This document shows positions 22,901-37,900 of a stretch of DNA of 64,000 nucleotides, piece by piece. The stretch's first letter is position 1, and each line of letters opens with the position of its first letter. Position numbers and translations under genes: made by a program. Under the pieces are notes generated by a model. The model was not told where the DNA came from. It saw nothing but the letters and a program-made list of their open reading frames with translations, and searched no databases. The DNA is from Oasisia sp. SBJ-2009. Its lineage: Eukaryota > Annelida > Polychaeta > Sabellida > Siboglinidae. Location: positions 3,419,690 to 3,483,689 of the forward strand of contig OZ024855.1 of assembly GCA_964017155.1 (NCBI GenBank), read 5' to 3'.

Positions 22901-25900
22901 AAATATAAATATACCTGGATATGCTGATTGATCATGTCTAGGATTAGAGTTTGGGTAAGGTATCCAATATAGGCATATATGTAGTTATAATGGGAAAATC
23001 GAGGTGGGTCCGACTTCTGCATAAGTGCCTTGTTTTTATTCAATAAAGTTTGATTTCTTGAAATAAATAAAACTCAATATTGTCTGTTTACTTTGAAGTT
23101 TGTAATTATAATATATGTACTATTACTATTAGAACTTTAAGATATTATAATGAATTGATTGACGTTTACTATAGTATTAACATGTACGAACAGTATTGAT
23201 GAGTAACGTAATTTAATAGATTATATAATATAAATATACTATGGAAATGTTACTAAGCTAACTGAATTCACAGTTGCTGTCCTGGGTTAGTTCAATAAAT
23301 GGATGTAAAATTAAGCAGTGTACATTCTGCATCTATTGTGGTCAGTGTACTTGTAAGTCGATAATTAGTTAGCATGGAAATTGTATTGAGAGAGAGCATG
23401 GAAAAGCATGGAAATGGCATGGAATTTTATAGTTGCTGAAGTGTATGAACCCTGCTACAGGAATGCAGTTATGACTTTGTAACTACTAATGCAACTTTTT
23501 TTGACAAAAATCAACACATGCTATCATGATAATAAAGAAATATACAATTATTTTAATTAAGTTTTATTAATATTAAAATAAACAGTGATATTTGTGCTAT
23601 TTATACAGCAATGTATTCAAACAGAAATTGTCCCCGAATTCTTTATTTCTGAATACATGTACAGTACTATATGAGTTAATGTTATTATTATGCATTCTGT
23701 AAATGTCAGTATGCCATCTCACATATATGCAGTTTTTAATAGTATTATAATAACCCTAATTCCAAGATTGATACATTTCTGGTGTGACCCATTAACTATG
23801 TATGCAACTAAATGACATGTGACAGCAGGGCCTCACCCATGATCAACTTTTTGTCTGTCCAAGTTTTATTCAACGTACCATGAAGTGCGATCGACACATA
23901 GAACACACACAATACAGCAAATAGTCGGCACCTGAACATTTTTTAAAAATCATTACTAGGCTTGAAGTAAATGTAAAATTGTACCAATTACAAAAATGGA
24001 ACTGGACATCCTTGATAGCTGGTCAGAGTCATAAAATCATCAACATCACAGCTTCTGTGAAACTGAAAGTGTGTTGACTAAATTGACAACAGTTTTGTAC
24101 ATTAACAAGTTCCAAAGAACACATTTGATCTATGAGTACTGAGTATATTTCTTACAAGGAGAGTAAAGTTATGAGGCCGTTGAAGATGGTTAATTTTGTC
24201 TGTTTGTTTGTTATTTGGAAAACAATTTGTTGAGTTTGAGTGTAATTGTTTCCAAGTTCTAACTAGCATTCTAAATTGCTGGTAACCCGGAGCCAAAACA
24301 GACAAATATTTCATCATGCTGGTAATTTTGAGAAAGTGTTGGTCCATACGACTGGCAGATTTGTTTATCAAATAATGCCATTAGTGATATTTATATACTT
24401 CTGAAAAACAATTTAATATACATCTGGAATAAAAACAAGTTGGCAGAAAGAGTAAACATTTTAGTTGACGATTAGCCAATAGATCGGTTTAGGTTTGTAC
24501 GTTTGAATAACGGATTATGTTCTAAAGTCTATACCCAGAGCACTTGTCTCGGGAGAAGAATGTGTGTTGTTTCTTGCAGCCTTTCTTGGGTGTTTAAGGC
24601 AAGTTAGAATACACTTCCTGACAGATTAAATCGACAGAAAACGTTACTACATTTCACTGTCATCCAATTGTTGACGACCTTTGCACTGCCCTTGACTATG
24701 AGAATGCTGAATCCACTGGTTTTGTTGCGCCTCTGAGCTTGGATTCTGAGAATATTGGCGCCACAGAAGTTAAGTTCCTGCTTCAAAATATTTATTTGCT
24801 CTGAAATTTTGAGACATATCTGGGTCTATTTACAGTTACCTTACTTACTTACTTAAGCCTTTTCGCTCGCTCGGAGCATAGGCCATCGACCTAGGAATGC
24901 CACCATTTTCTGTCTGTGGCCATCTTCTCCATTTCTCTCCTGGTGTACCCCATCTCTTTTGTATCTTTTTCTGTGTCACTCTGCCAGGTGTTTCGTGGCC
25001 TTCCTCTTCCCTGGGGGGTTCCATGTGATGGCTTGACGGGTGATTGTTTCTGGTGGTTTCCTTAGTGTATGACTGTATGTCCTATCCACCTCCATTTTCT
25101 CTTCTTTATTTCATTTTCTATGGGTAGTTGCTTGGTTGTTTTCCAGAGTGTGGTGTTGGGTACCTTGTCTGTCCACTTCAGGTGTAGTATTCTGCGCAGG
25201 CATTTGTTGATGAAGGTTACCTTACATCCTCTAAAATACCTCGATACATGTACAGTTATGAATCAGGTCCAAGACACTAATTACCCAAACTTATTAAAGT
25301 CAATATATACCTTCTTTCATGATATTCAAGCCATTTCAAAACAACTTCTTAGCTGCAGACATGGGGTCAAATACATTGAAATGTATTTAAATACAAATAC
25401 TTTTGAGGGATTCAAATACAAATACTTTTAAATGCAAATGTATTTAAATTAGTGCTGGTTCGATACAAAAAATATCGAAGTATCGCGATACTTGCAAAAG
25501 TTCGATACCGATATTTAGTGGTATCGTAATAGTTCGATATTTTTGGTATCGAACGCCCACTATACGATACCTACGATATTTCGATACTCGACATCGAGTC
25601 CATTCGACGAAGTCGATGCGAAGGCGCAACATCATTGTTGATGACGACGTTGTTTACGGGAGCTATCACTACAGCGCTTCGCAGCCTTAGGCGTGGTTGT
25701 AACATAAATATAATATAACATAAAATGTGAATTGTTTTCTAAAACTTTATTGTAGAATTAGTCTCTATAATAACTGTTTTCTGTGTGCTATCTTAGCGTA
25801 GCCTATCGCCGTAGGTCAGACTTCGCTTAGCCTCGTTACCCAAACCAAAGTTCGCATGTGACGCTCTCGTTTGGTGGCAGTACCATGCCATCTTTCTCCC

Positions 25901-28900
25901 TACTTTATTTACGGTTACGCGTACAAAAACACACATCCTATAGTATTTGTATTGAGTGTTTATTGCACACACTAGTATTTATGAAACTAGTTTAATAATA
26001 ATATTATTAATTTAAATATTTATTCGAGCCCGATGCGGAGGTTATGTTTATCCGGGGTCCGTTTGGTGGCGCCACCATTTGCTGTACACGATGCCCACAA
26101 CCAAGGCGAACGACAACAAGTCGCAACGTTCATCGCTAATAATTTGGCAGTTTTCCAACAAAGAGTGCTAGCTGTGCTAGAGGCGTCTCAAAGATAGCGG
26201 GGGAAATACATCGAATTTGACGAAACATGTCACCATTCAAGAAGCTACCAAAACGTGATGATCAACTTTCATCGTATGGCGACGTGGTGGACGTGGACAA
26301 CGTCGCATTGCCGTATTCTATCGAAATATTCGACAGTGAGCTAGCAATGGACATCTAGTTACAGTCGAAGCGAATCGCCATCGGTTGCCGAATCTACTAA
26401 GTAACTGCGGCAAACATCGCCAAGAAGTGACATACGCGACGTGACTGATTAACGATGACGATGTGCTTACTGCATCTACTGTAACTCTCACTTACACTGT
26501 GACACTGCCAGTCACTGGCACTGGCCAAACAGATTCACCACTGCCAGAGCCAGAGGTAGAGGAAGAAACTGACCGGTTCTTGAAAACAGTTGCAAAAACA
26601 TTATGGGGCTTGTTATGTGTACTTGATAATGTGGTAATTTAAGTTTAAAAAAAAAACTTGGTGTGAACTGGGAAGTGCAATTGTAATTTGTATTAATATT
26701 TTTTCTATTATTAAGTAGTGTTATTTTATGATAATCGTCTATACAGTTTTGATGTTAAATCACAATTATCTTTATGATACAATTAATTATAAAACAGTTA
26801 TAACAGTGAGTGTGCAGCTGTGCTGGCAGTGGCACTATTATAAGTGATAGGTGTATTTATATTTAATATAATAATAACATAGTATTTGTATGTTATGTTT
26901 CAGCTGTATTTGTTGATGGTCACTTTAGGAGACACATTGAATTGAAATGAAACTGCTATATTATAGTGTATTTACAAACAGCTGGGGTGAAGTACTGTTA
27001 TTAATTTAAAATAATTCAGTGCAATTGATGAATTTATTTGTCACTAGGTATTTTATTGCAGTTGTCTTTTTTGTTTTTATTTTATATTATAGTTACCTTT
27101 TAGTTTTACAATAATAATCAATTATATTGAAACTGTTATTTGTTTACTTACATAAAATGAAAATTGCATTTTAATCATTGTTTGCATGACTATAAAATTA
27201 TCACATATTTCCCTACTTGTAAGTGAAAAATTGTGTGTGTTTCTGTGGCATTAGTCTAAGTGGATAGTAGTGTGTTTCTTTGGAGATCTCTACTGTACTG
27301 AATTACACTTACAAGGTAAATTTTGAGTATCGAATAAAAATCTGGTATCGATTGATATCGAAGAATTCTGGTATCGAACCAGCAATATATCGATCGGTAT
27401 CGAAGAATTCTGGTATCGAACAAGCACAACTTCTGTTGCATACTGTTTCTACTGGGAACTGTTTTTATGTGAATATTAGACTTACAACGTAAGTATCGAG
27501 TATCGAACAAAATTCAGCTATATCAATCGTTATCGAACAAAACCTGGTATCGAACCAACACTAGTTTGCACGACTATAAAATTATCACATATTTCCCTAC
27601 TTGTAAGTGAAAAATTGTGTGTCTTTCTGTGGCATTAGTCTAAGTGGATAGTAGTGTGTTTCTTTGGAGATCTCTACTGTACTGAATTACACTTACAAGT
27701 TAAATTTTGAGTATCGAATAAAAATCTGGTATCGATTGATATCGAAGAATTCTGGTATCGAACCAGCAATATATCGATCGGTATCGAAGAATTCTGGTAT
27801 CGAACCAGCACTACTTCTGTTGCATACTGTTTCTACTGGGAACTGTGTTCTATGTGAATATTAGACTTACAACGTAAGTATCGAGTATCGAACAAAATTC
27901 AGGTATCGATCGGTATCGAACAAAACCTGGTATCGAACCAGCACTAATTAAAATACAAATACTTTTGAAAAGTATTTCAAATACTTTTTCAAATACTTTT
28001 TATTCTTCCACATTTTCAGGAATGTCGAAAAATGAAAATATCAGCGACTGCTGCTTCGTGGGCTTGCCTGCCATGGTCGTAGGTTCATAGGTAACTAACA
28101 TGCAGTTACAACACATCTACCCTCTATGATTCAAAGATACCACCTGACTTGAGAAGCCACCACCTTCTCTTAAGCAACAGGCTACAGGTGAAGCAAATAT
28201 TTGAAACAATAGCTGGTCACCACATCTGGCAGTCACCAGGCAGTTCAGTTTCATTAACTGGACCATGAAAACACTTGTTGCTAACTACATCACAGTGACA
28301 ACTGACAAGTGAGGCAGTGGCTTCTTGTAACAAGCCTTCTTATACAGTGGTCTCAAAGGTCCACTGCCTCAATGACTGCTCATATGATGGCTTAATTGCC
28401 TTTACTAGGCCGTAATTCCTGAGTAAATTGCCACAAGACACAGTACAGTTACTTGAGTTTTAATAATTCAACAAGAACTATTTAAAATTGCAATTAGTAT
28501 ACACATTTGAAAAAGTATTGGGAAAAGTATTTGAAATATCAAATACTTTAGGAAAGTATACAAATACAAATACTTTCAATTCCTAAATGTCAAATACAAA
28601 TACTTTTAAAAAAGTATTTAAATACTTACAAATACAAATGTATTTGACCCACATGTCTGCTTAGCTGTAATTATTTTCAGCACTGCTACTTCATAAAACC
28701 AACAAAATGAACAATGAACATACTTTAGAAGGGCATTCAGTGGAAAATAACCTTGCCTGACAACTAGTCCTATGTTTATATGGGATGGGCCTGTTTGCTA
28801 AACAGTCAGTCCTGGTCAGCTTGTGTTACTAGGGCCTGTTGTGTTTAATTGATTAAATGTGTCTCATGGCTGTGTCCTCAAGTGTGACACCCACTTAGTG

Positions 28901-31900
28901 ATCACATCCTACTGTGGTTTACTCAGTACTGAGTCTGTAGTCAGTAGATCTACAGACATAGACCGTCATTTGGATGGGTAAAATGCATTGTGGATGGGTA
29001 AAAATAATGAGCAAAAAGGGTCATCCAAAATGATCGATATTGTCTGTTATACTTTGAAAATTGGTGTAACATGTATGTTTGTAGTTTGTTTTAGATCATA
29101 ACACACATTTTGATTAGCTTGTAAAAGCCTTGCATGTGTGGTGTGTACTAACAAAACAATCATTCTGCATAAAGCCCTGTCTGCCTGTGTGACAATGAAT
29201 GTCAGTGCAGTAGAAACACTAAACCCACATTCCTCTTGTTGAACCGAGCACATGTTATTGGCATAACAGGGTAGACCTTTGTGTACAGCGACATGGTAAT
29301 AATTGTATGGTGCACATAGAAACACAGATACCATCTGACACAACTGTCTGGTCATCTGATGTGTGTATTAGCTACTACAAGCTACATAGTATTGGTGGTA
29401 AATAAGGTCACTGTTAATTCATTTGGTGACCTTATTAGTAGATCCAGTGAACATGGACACCTTTGGTGTATGTGTGTTGGACAAGCAAGAAGATAGGATT
29501 AATAATATAAAAACAACATTCTTAGAGTGTAAGAACTGCGCTCAAGCTGTTTGTTTAGAAGTAGTGATACGTTAAGTTAGAATTACAAAGCACATAATAA
29601 TTTTGTTCTAATGTGGTCAGGTCTGGGCAGGCCAAACAGTAGGCAAAGTAAACATGTAGCAGCTGCACAGAATGTTAACATAAACACTGTTTTAAACATT
29701 ATTTTTAACACATGTATATTGTGGAAGATCCGAATAATTAATAAACCAATACACAATGTTAATTAGTCGTTAACCCACCCAAGCGAGCCACATTACTGTT
29801 AAGAACAGTGTGACTATTGTCCGTTCACCTCTGGCAAGCATCAACCGTGAATGTTGATTAGACATAAAAACAACCTGACTATGCATGGCTTTAGCATTTA
29901 CAAGGCCGATATGCATCGTAATGGTGGTCCTGCCTGGGTAACTGATGGTGACATTTGCATCACAGATGTTATCAGTTGGCCACATTCATTATTTAACTGG
30001 GCCTTTCCAATCACTGGAGCAGTCATGATAGATCTAAGATGTACTTTATAGGTTTTTGCCGCTGCCACGCTGTGTTATAAATACGTGACATGGGTTAAAC
30101 AGTGACACTTTGTGTTACATCACTTACATGAAAGAATGTAAACATGTTGTGCTCTTAATTTCAATTTATTCATCATTCATCTTCATTCGCAACATTTTTT
30201 GCCAAAAAAATAGTTAATTTGTCAATATTGTAGATATCATGGTCAGTCTCGTTGTTTCAGGTAACAAAGGGGTTTAAATATTCTTCAATCTCAATGTGTT
30301 TTTTGGGGAATTTATTTGCAGTATAGTGTTATTTTGACACCAAAGCTTATTTGGACCACATGCCTCTTTGTACCAGAAATGGTGACGTGAATAGATACAT
30401 TTAAAATATTACATTACAGTGCAAGATATGCACAAAATAGTATTCAGCAAGAAACCAGATAACTAGATGGGTGCACATACGTTGATAATTGACATTAGAA
30501 AATATATTAGTCTTGTTTTTGAAACTTTCAGAGACATTATGAATGTCTGCTTATATCCCAATTTTCATGACATGCTAAACATGGTTTGCTAACAAGCAAA
30601 CCATGTTTGCTTGTTAGCAAAGTACAAAAGAGCAATGTATTTAATGGATGCACACAATACCAGTGTGAAACGTGCATCTGGCAGCCTGTTCTTGCGGACT
30701 ATGAAATGGTTACTGTGGTGTGGTTGATTACTATTCTATACACATTCCACCTTACATTGGGTTACTCCACTTTTGCTACTGTGGAATTGTCCTCTCAACT
30801 TACTGCTGTTTAAATGTGACTCTCAGTGTGTCGCCGGCTGTCCCTGGGGGAAGGCATTATGCCATCTGATTGCTAGCTTACACTACAGTAGTGGCTAATT
30901 GACATCCGTATAAAGAGCAGATTGTTTTGTGGGGATATCGCTAGAAATGTAGAATTTTTTCCGTTGAATCAGCCATATCTGAGTAGATAAAACTATTTAA
31001 AAATTAACAAGGGAATTCAGAGGTTGTATGTATTTGATGCTATACAATTACAATTCCACTGGGACAGTCAGACTGCACATGTACACTAAGTCTTTTGGGT
31101 AATGTGATTGGAATTGATTTTCCGGGAGACCAAATTTACATTTTGACGAGAATTCCCATGGGCCTAAGCCGTTTTAAGAACATCCCTTATGTAATTTTGC
31201 GCGCGACGCTGGAAAATGTTAACACGACCGCCGATGAAAAATAAATAGTGATCCGTGTGCTGATCGATTGTGTGGACACACTCGCGCAGTTAAATGGATA
31301 CTATAGTGCCCCCGTTCTTAATTGATTGATTGTCATGCCTGTATCGTTTTACATTTATCTTCATTCTGCCGCGCGCTCTATGTCAGAGTGTTTGCACACG
31401 CAGCGGGGTAGTATGTGCACGCATGCGTGTGTGCGCTGAGCTGGCGGTACAGACTGATGCATGGGGCAGCACAAGTGACTGCAGCAGCAGCGGCGGCAGC
31501 GGCTATATAATACTACCTACATGTGATCATGATTGCTATCACTCGTGTATGACTACGCCAGCCGATCAGAGGCTCCATAGCCAGTGTCAGTAGCGGTGCC
31601 CTCAAACAGCACACTAGTCGTGAAGCTCTGGTCAGCGAGATGGATGCTGATTCGGCCAGTGGTCAGGTCGTTGTTTACTACGGCACGTGTGGGCTGTTCG
31701 CCATGCAGAAGGTGAAGGTTCTGTGGGCAGATGGGGCCATGAAGGTAATTAGCTCTCTTAACGACTGTACACCTCCAGTGGCAGGCTTGACAGTCAGAAC
31801 TTGAGTGTGAGTGTTTGTAATTAATGACAGTCACTGTTGTGAATCTGGGGCCACATTCAAAGTGGCTACACAGTATACTGCTTAGAACCACAACTCTTTA

Positions 31901-34900
31901 TACTTTCATAGACTTGTTCATGTCTGACAAAAGTCTGAGGTTAGACTGGGCACTGTCAAGTGACACCAGTCTGTGGTCAGAATGAGATTAGTCTGAGCAT
32001 CCTGGGGTTAGGTTGGATACGTGTAACATCAGTCGGTTCATTTTACATCACTCATTTTTATTCGGTCCTATCTTTTTGGATTTTAATTCCAACCATACTG
32101 CGGGGATTCCTGACTAATTTTTCATTGAAAGATCATCTTCTAAATATGCTTTGTTTAAAACAAATAGATATAGTTGCAGTTTAACTCAGAATGCAATGTT
32201 GACAACCTTCCTTTATCTAAAGTAGAACTAAAGACACTGTAAACAGGTTGTTTATGATGCCAGGATTGTGTGTAAGTGCTCAATTGCATATCGTTTTTGG
32301 CAAGTACAATTGGGAGTTGAAAACCATTTGCGAGTTACAGTAGGTAATACCGAAGATGTCCTGGCATATCTCTATGTATAACTTGTTTGTATGTATTGGG
32401 AATTTTGGGACTGGTACTGATTGGTACTGATTGGTACTCACTACTGATCCTCACACAGATTCTATGTAGTGCATGTGTGATAAACATTTTTATTCTACTT
32501 TTGAAGCAAACAAATATAACAGTGGCTGTGGAATAAAAAAAAAATTCCAGACTTCCACTCTGTAATTCATATTTCACTCAAAGTAATTTAAGTTTTGCTG
32601 CTTTCCATCAGTCAATTCCATTAAAATAAATTTCACTGTTTTTTGGCTGACTGGTTCCACTTCCGGAATTGAAGTCGGAATCAGCCTTTGATTCCTAAAA
32701 ACTTGCCCCGCCTGAAGACCTATTTTGCTCCTTTACTCACCCAATGCAGACTTTACACAGGTGGATGGCTCTAGACATTTAAAGTATTCTTCAGTGATTG
32801 CCTGCCACTGACATGTGTCCCTACTCGGGCCTAGTTCCCAGTTATACAGACATGTGGGTGAACTAAGGCAATGACTGGAGGCAATAATGACTTTGAAGGC
32901 TTCTTCCACTGAAGCTGTCACTGAGAGGTCTCACAAGCACATCAAGTGCTACATGCATCACATGTGTTACAGGCAGCATGTTCTCATCCAGTGCTATATT
33001 GGCTCTCTCAAACACTCTCCCCCAGGACCACTGCAATTACGTCCAGCTACATTTGCAGATTTCATGAACTTGCTGATTGACAGGCGACTCTTGGCCTTCT
33101 TTTATACCTGTTATTAAAGGCCAGGCGGCAGACGTTCGTTTGGTATGGTGTTCCTGGAAAATGTCCTCATAGCTAACATCTGTGTATTTGGTAATGGCAT
33201 TGTGGTTAGTCTGTGATTGTGAGTGACGCGGTCTTGATGTTGTACTGATATGGTGTGTGTTGTTTTAAAACGGTGGGTCCTAGACAAGGAAATATAAGAT
33301 CAGTGTACCGAATAAATATTTATGAGGGCAGTGTCCCTTATGAGCTGATGTGAGAGACCACAGTGTCTCCAGATGATCAAGACTAGCATCGTGTCTGGTC
33401 TTGTGTTAGGTCTTCCAGCTACAAGGTAGATGTAACTGACAAGTCTCTGAATTATGATGTGATTCTGTGAAGATGTAAAGTACATATTTTTGTTTAGTTA
33501 CACAGTTTGTGATTTCCTCTACTTTGTATCAGAAGAATGCAATGTCTTTCAATCTGTATTGTGGCAGTGGTGTAGATGTCGTGTAGGTGTTGCTGTTTAC
33601 CAAAACATCAGATGATTACCAAACCTTCCAGTCCATTTTCCCTGGCCCCAATTAGACTCCTATCATCAAACCCTCCAATCCATGTTCCCAATTAGACTTC
33701 TCTCATCAAACCATCCAGTCCATGTTCCCAATTAGACTTCTCTCATCAAACCCTCCAGTCCATGTTCCCAATTAGACTTCTCTCATCAAACCCTCCAATC
33801 CATGTTCCCAATTAGACTTCTCTCATCAAACCCTCCAATCCATGTTCCCAATTAGACTTCTCTCATCAAACCCTCCAATCCATGTTCCCAATTAGACTTC
33901 TCTCATCAAACCATCCAGTCCATGTTCCCAATTAGACTTCTCTCATCAAACCCTCCAGTCCATGTTCCCAATTAGACTTCTCTCATCAAACCCTCCAGTC
34001 CATGTTCCCAATTAGACTTCTCTCATCAAACCATCCAGTCCATGTTCCCAAGTAGACCTCTCTCATCAAACCATCCAGTCCATGTTCCCAAGTAGACCTC
34101 TCTCATCAAACTAACTCTCCGCCAAACTGTCTAGTCTTAATTCCCCTACCTCCCTCCACGAAACTCTTCAGTCTTCATACCCTTATTCCCTTGTTTCTTC
34201 ACCAGACTATCTTGTCCAGACTATCTTGCCCAGATCTCCCTCCAACAAACTCTTCAGTCTTTTCCAGGTCTCTACCAAACTCTTCAGTCTTTCCCCCAGT
34301 TCTAGATTTTAGAGACCACATTGATGTATCTCCATGATCTGGACTCGTCTGTCTTCGTTCAGTCTGCATGAGTTCTTCAAGCATTTGCTAAATCAGCTGG
34401 TGGAGATTTATTTTATTGCTGTTCTGCCTATTTGTTTTACTAGGTGATTTGTACTGATGTTTTTGTAGGATCTGCTGAAAGCATTATTGATAATGTCATA
34501 CAGATACTACATCAAACTCACAGCTTGCTTTTACTTGTGCCTGTGATGTAAGTTTTATTAGTTAATCAAATTGCATAATAATAATCTTAGCTGTCAAATA
34601 GCAATGAAATATTGGTGTGTTTGTTGAGTAAATTATACCATTTATTGCTGTAGCAATTCCCGCAAATTATGATGTGTTGATTTATATAAATGTATACTTA
34701 TAATTAGTAAATTGTGTCGTGGTCCAATGTTTAATTAATTAATGTTGGGTACTGCAAACTAGTCCATGTTACAGGCCACACATACAGCTTTGTCTTAGCT
34801 GGTTGACTGGCGTAGTGTATATTGGTCCATCTGTCCATTTAAATATTTTAATGCAGATTCGTCTTGCACAGTTGTCATGAATAAATCCAATCAGTTGTTC

Positions 34901-37900
34901 AGCTAAGCAGAACGTAAGCATGCACCAGGTTGTCACTGGTACAATGCCTACTAATGGCATTTTTCAGCGATATTAACTAGTTCAATTACTCCTGTGGAGA
35001 AGCAATATATCCACATAAAACGTACGCTATTTTTGTCTCAACCTACTGTACAATGTATGTGATTCGGCACACATCGTGGCTGCTCCTCTCAAGTACACCC
35101 TGGTCTGTCTAAGATGCGGATGTTGTCTCTTGAAACAGTGTTTCCGTGACAGCAAGCACTGGCGCTAGTGTTACACATGCAATATGCTGGTGTCTGTTAA
35201 TGTCATTATTCTACAAGGAACACATATAATGAGACACTAGACAGAGCTTGAGAGCCAGTGCTGTAATTTACTGGTGTCCGTGTCAACAGCACGTGGTGCT
35301 TTATTTCCATAGATGTGACAATCGAATGAGCAGTACACTGAGTGTTAGGAAGCCTGGCTAATCTCACATCTCCTGCTTGCTGCTGTGTGTACATTAGATC
35401 ATCAATGATGCAGGGTAATCAATTGGCCAGGGTGTTATGGCTAATGAAAGAAAACACAGTATTGATTTTTTTGATTGGCTCTGGGATAAGGTGAGATGGT
35501 GTCATGGCAAGAGATGTGGTACTTTATCATCCAAAAGATCACCTGTCTGGTTAGGATAGGGTGAGATGGAACCACAGCAAGATATGTGGCATTATGTCAG
35601 ACTGGAGGTCATGATATGTGAAACTCTTGGACCTATCTCCAAAACGAAGCCACTCGATATTATCAACTTCATAAAATATCAACAATTTAATATTTGGTGT
35701 TTATTCATACCTGATTCTGATCCGAATGTTTAGGAAACTTGCTTTAAAATTGAAAAGAATCAACCACTTCCTGGAATAAAATTGTTATGGCAAAGTAATT
35801 CTGTGTGCTGTGGTAGTGGCCTGTATGAGTCGAGAATCAGACTGATACGCCATGAAAGTGGTGTGGACTGAACGTAAACATTGTGGCAGTCGGTTGTCAG
35901 TGTGAAGTCAGCTGAATTATCTGGTCTCATGTGTGTTTCAGAGCAACGTTGGACATCAGTTGCTGGTGAAGCAAGGCTGGCAGGCTGGGCAGGGCCTCGG
36001 CAAGCAGAACCAAGGTAACATGCCCATACTCACTCAACTCGCCTAGCAGTAAGGCTGCAGACATAGCAGAAATATACAGTACATAATGTTTCAATAAATG
36101 CCACACTGGGTTATTATCGCTCCATGTGAGATTTAAATCTGGGATAGATAGCTCGGCGTTATGACGTTTATTTTAGGCAGTTTGCTTCGAAGAATTGATG
36201 AAGTAATTTAAAACAGTAAATTTTCTTTTGCAAGTTGTCCATTCATTCGAACGAAGTGGTATGTTTACAAGATGAAATACGTCTTGAGATAAATTTCTGG
36301 CCCATTCTGACCAACTGTTTTCTGATCTACAGCATTCAGACTGTAGAGGTTTGTCAAGTGAACTCACTAAAAATGTAACAAAACTGTAAACGTAATCACA
36401 TGTAAAATACTGTAAACACACCACTTGATAAACAACATGATAACAAATGTGTAATCTAGCAATTATATTAGTGTAGCACATTGGATGTGTTTATTTGTGA
36501 TGTGCTAAATGTATCGAGTGGTATAGCGATTCATTCCTGCCATTCATTGCATATGTAGTAATCGTTTTGTTGCATTCAAAGGAGAAATCTTGTGGTGTAC
36601 CGACTAGCATAACAGGCTGCGAGTAGTCGTTCAGTCTGCAACTGAAATAAATAAATAAATAAAAATGTAGAGGAGGATGAAACGCAATGCGTTTTCTGGA
36701 AACTTGTGCTTTGTTTATATTTAGGATTGAAGCAAACTGCCTCCGTCCACATGTAAGTCTACCGCATTTCGTCTAATTGAGCAGTGCCTGTGTTTAGCCA
36801 CAACTTCCACAGTATTTCAGTATTACTGTTACATAGTTACTTAAGTCTTTGCCTGCCGTCCATCTGTGCGTCCGGCGGTCAGTCGGTCGGCTGCGGTCCG
36901 GTCAGCGAGACCCCGTCTTAACCACGTAACAGCGCGGACTGCGGGCTACGTCAGCTCCCTCTGTCCAGTGTCTTCATCCAGTGTTTGTTGTCACTGTCGT
37001 CTCGGGTCGGGCAGACTCTGTGTGGTTGCATTGCTGATGTTTCCCGTCCGCGGACGTCGCTGCGTCTGGGCTGCGGCGAACATACGAACACACTAACTGC
37101 CAGGTTGAATGTTGTCTTGCTCTTTATTATTACATGTGTGCCACAAATGCAGGTCAACTTAACCCTCCTACAAGCTCTCTCTCTCTCTCTCTGTCTGTCT
37201 TACCCCCTTGGGTGCATGTGTTGTCTCCCCCTCCTGGGTGCATGTGTGCCTCCTCTCTGCTGGGTGTCAACCCTGTAGCTGTTGCACCCTCGCCCAGTCA
37301 CCCCCTCTGCTTCTCTCTCACTCTGCCTCTTGCTGGGGTTGTTGGTTGGTAGGTGGGGGTATATATAAATACTGTGTTCTGACTGTGATACTGACTCAGG
37401 TGGTCTGCTTGAGTTGTATGGTGTTCAACTGTATTATGGGTGCGCACGTGTGTACTTATAAATGTGTGTGTATGGGTGGGTAAATATGCATGTGTATGTG
37501 GGCATGTGTGCACATACATACGTGTACATACATATTGCGGTGTGTGTACAAAGCCACTGTGTTGCATGGAGTGTGTGGTACGAGGTGTCTAGTGTCTGTA
37601 GGACAGGGACAACCACTGCGCCTGCTCGCCACTAACCTGCCCTGGAGTAGACCATGACACACGCGCACTACACACCACAGTACATCCGCTTATGACCTTG
37701 CACAGCACACGCGCACTACACACTTGCTCTCAGGTCCCAGCACCTCTAGTGGTAGTGACAGGAACTTGTAGGCAGGATCGTGCCCCTTCCAGCTTCAGGG
37801 AGAGAAGATGCGCTTAGAGATTGTTAGTGATAATTACAGTGCATTAGACTCTGTATCAGGCCTCTGTAGGCCACCAGGCTGTCTCGGGGCTCTACAGGTT

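Larger units (their letters stand above)
25356..28659. mobile_element. hAT-like element with perfect 8-bp target duplication (outer)
   Basis: Ends read CAGACATGGGGTCAAATACA and TGTATTTGACCCACATGTCTG, inverted with one mismatch and a shift. They are flanked by the direct repeat CTTAGCTG (25348-25355 and 28660-28667). Subterminal AAATACAAATACTTTT words fill about 25375-25449 and 27950-28010 on the left side and 28500-28640 on the right. An 8-bp duplication with a CA...TG end fits the hAT superfamily. Its interior (28020-28440) has no intact frame. A second element (25450-27946) is inserted near its left end. Confidence 0.8.

Noticed and set aside
33641..34110. CRISPR-like array
   Set aside because: Eukaryotic context, and the repeats are directly adjacent 40-bp units without unique spacers; an ordinary minisatellite.
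36866..37278. Coding exon in the CpG-rich block
   Set aside because: Open frames show no family resemblance and no exon with matching splice phases could be placed between the G-patch exons.
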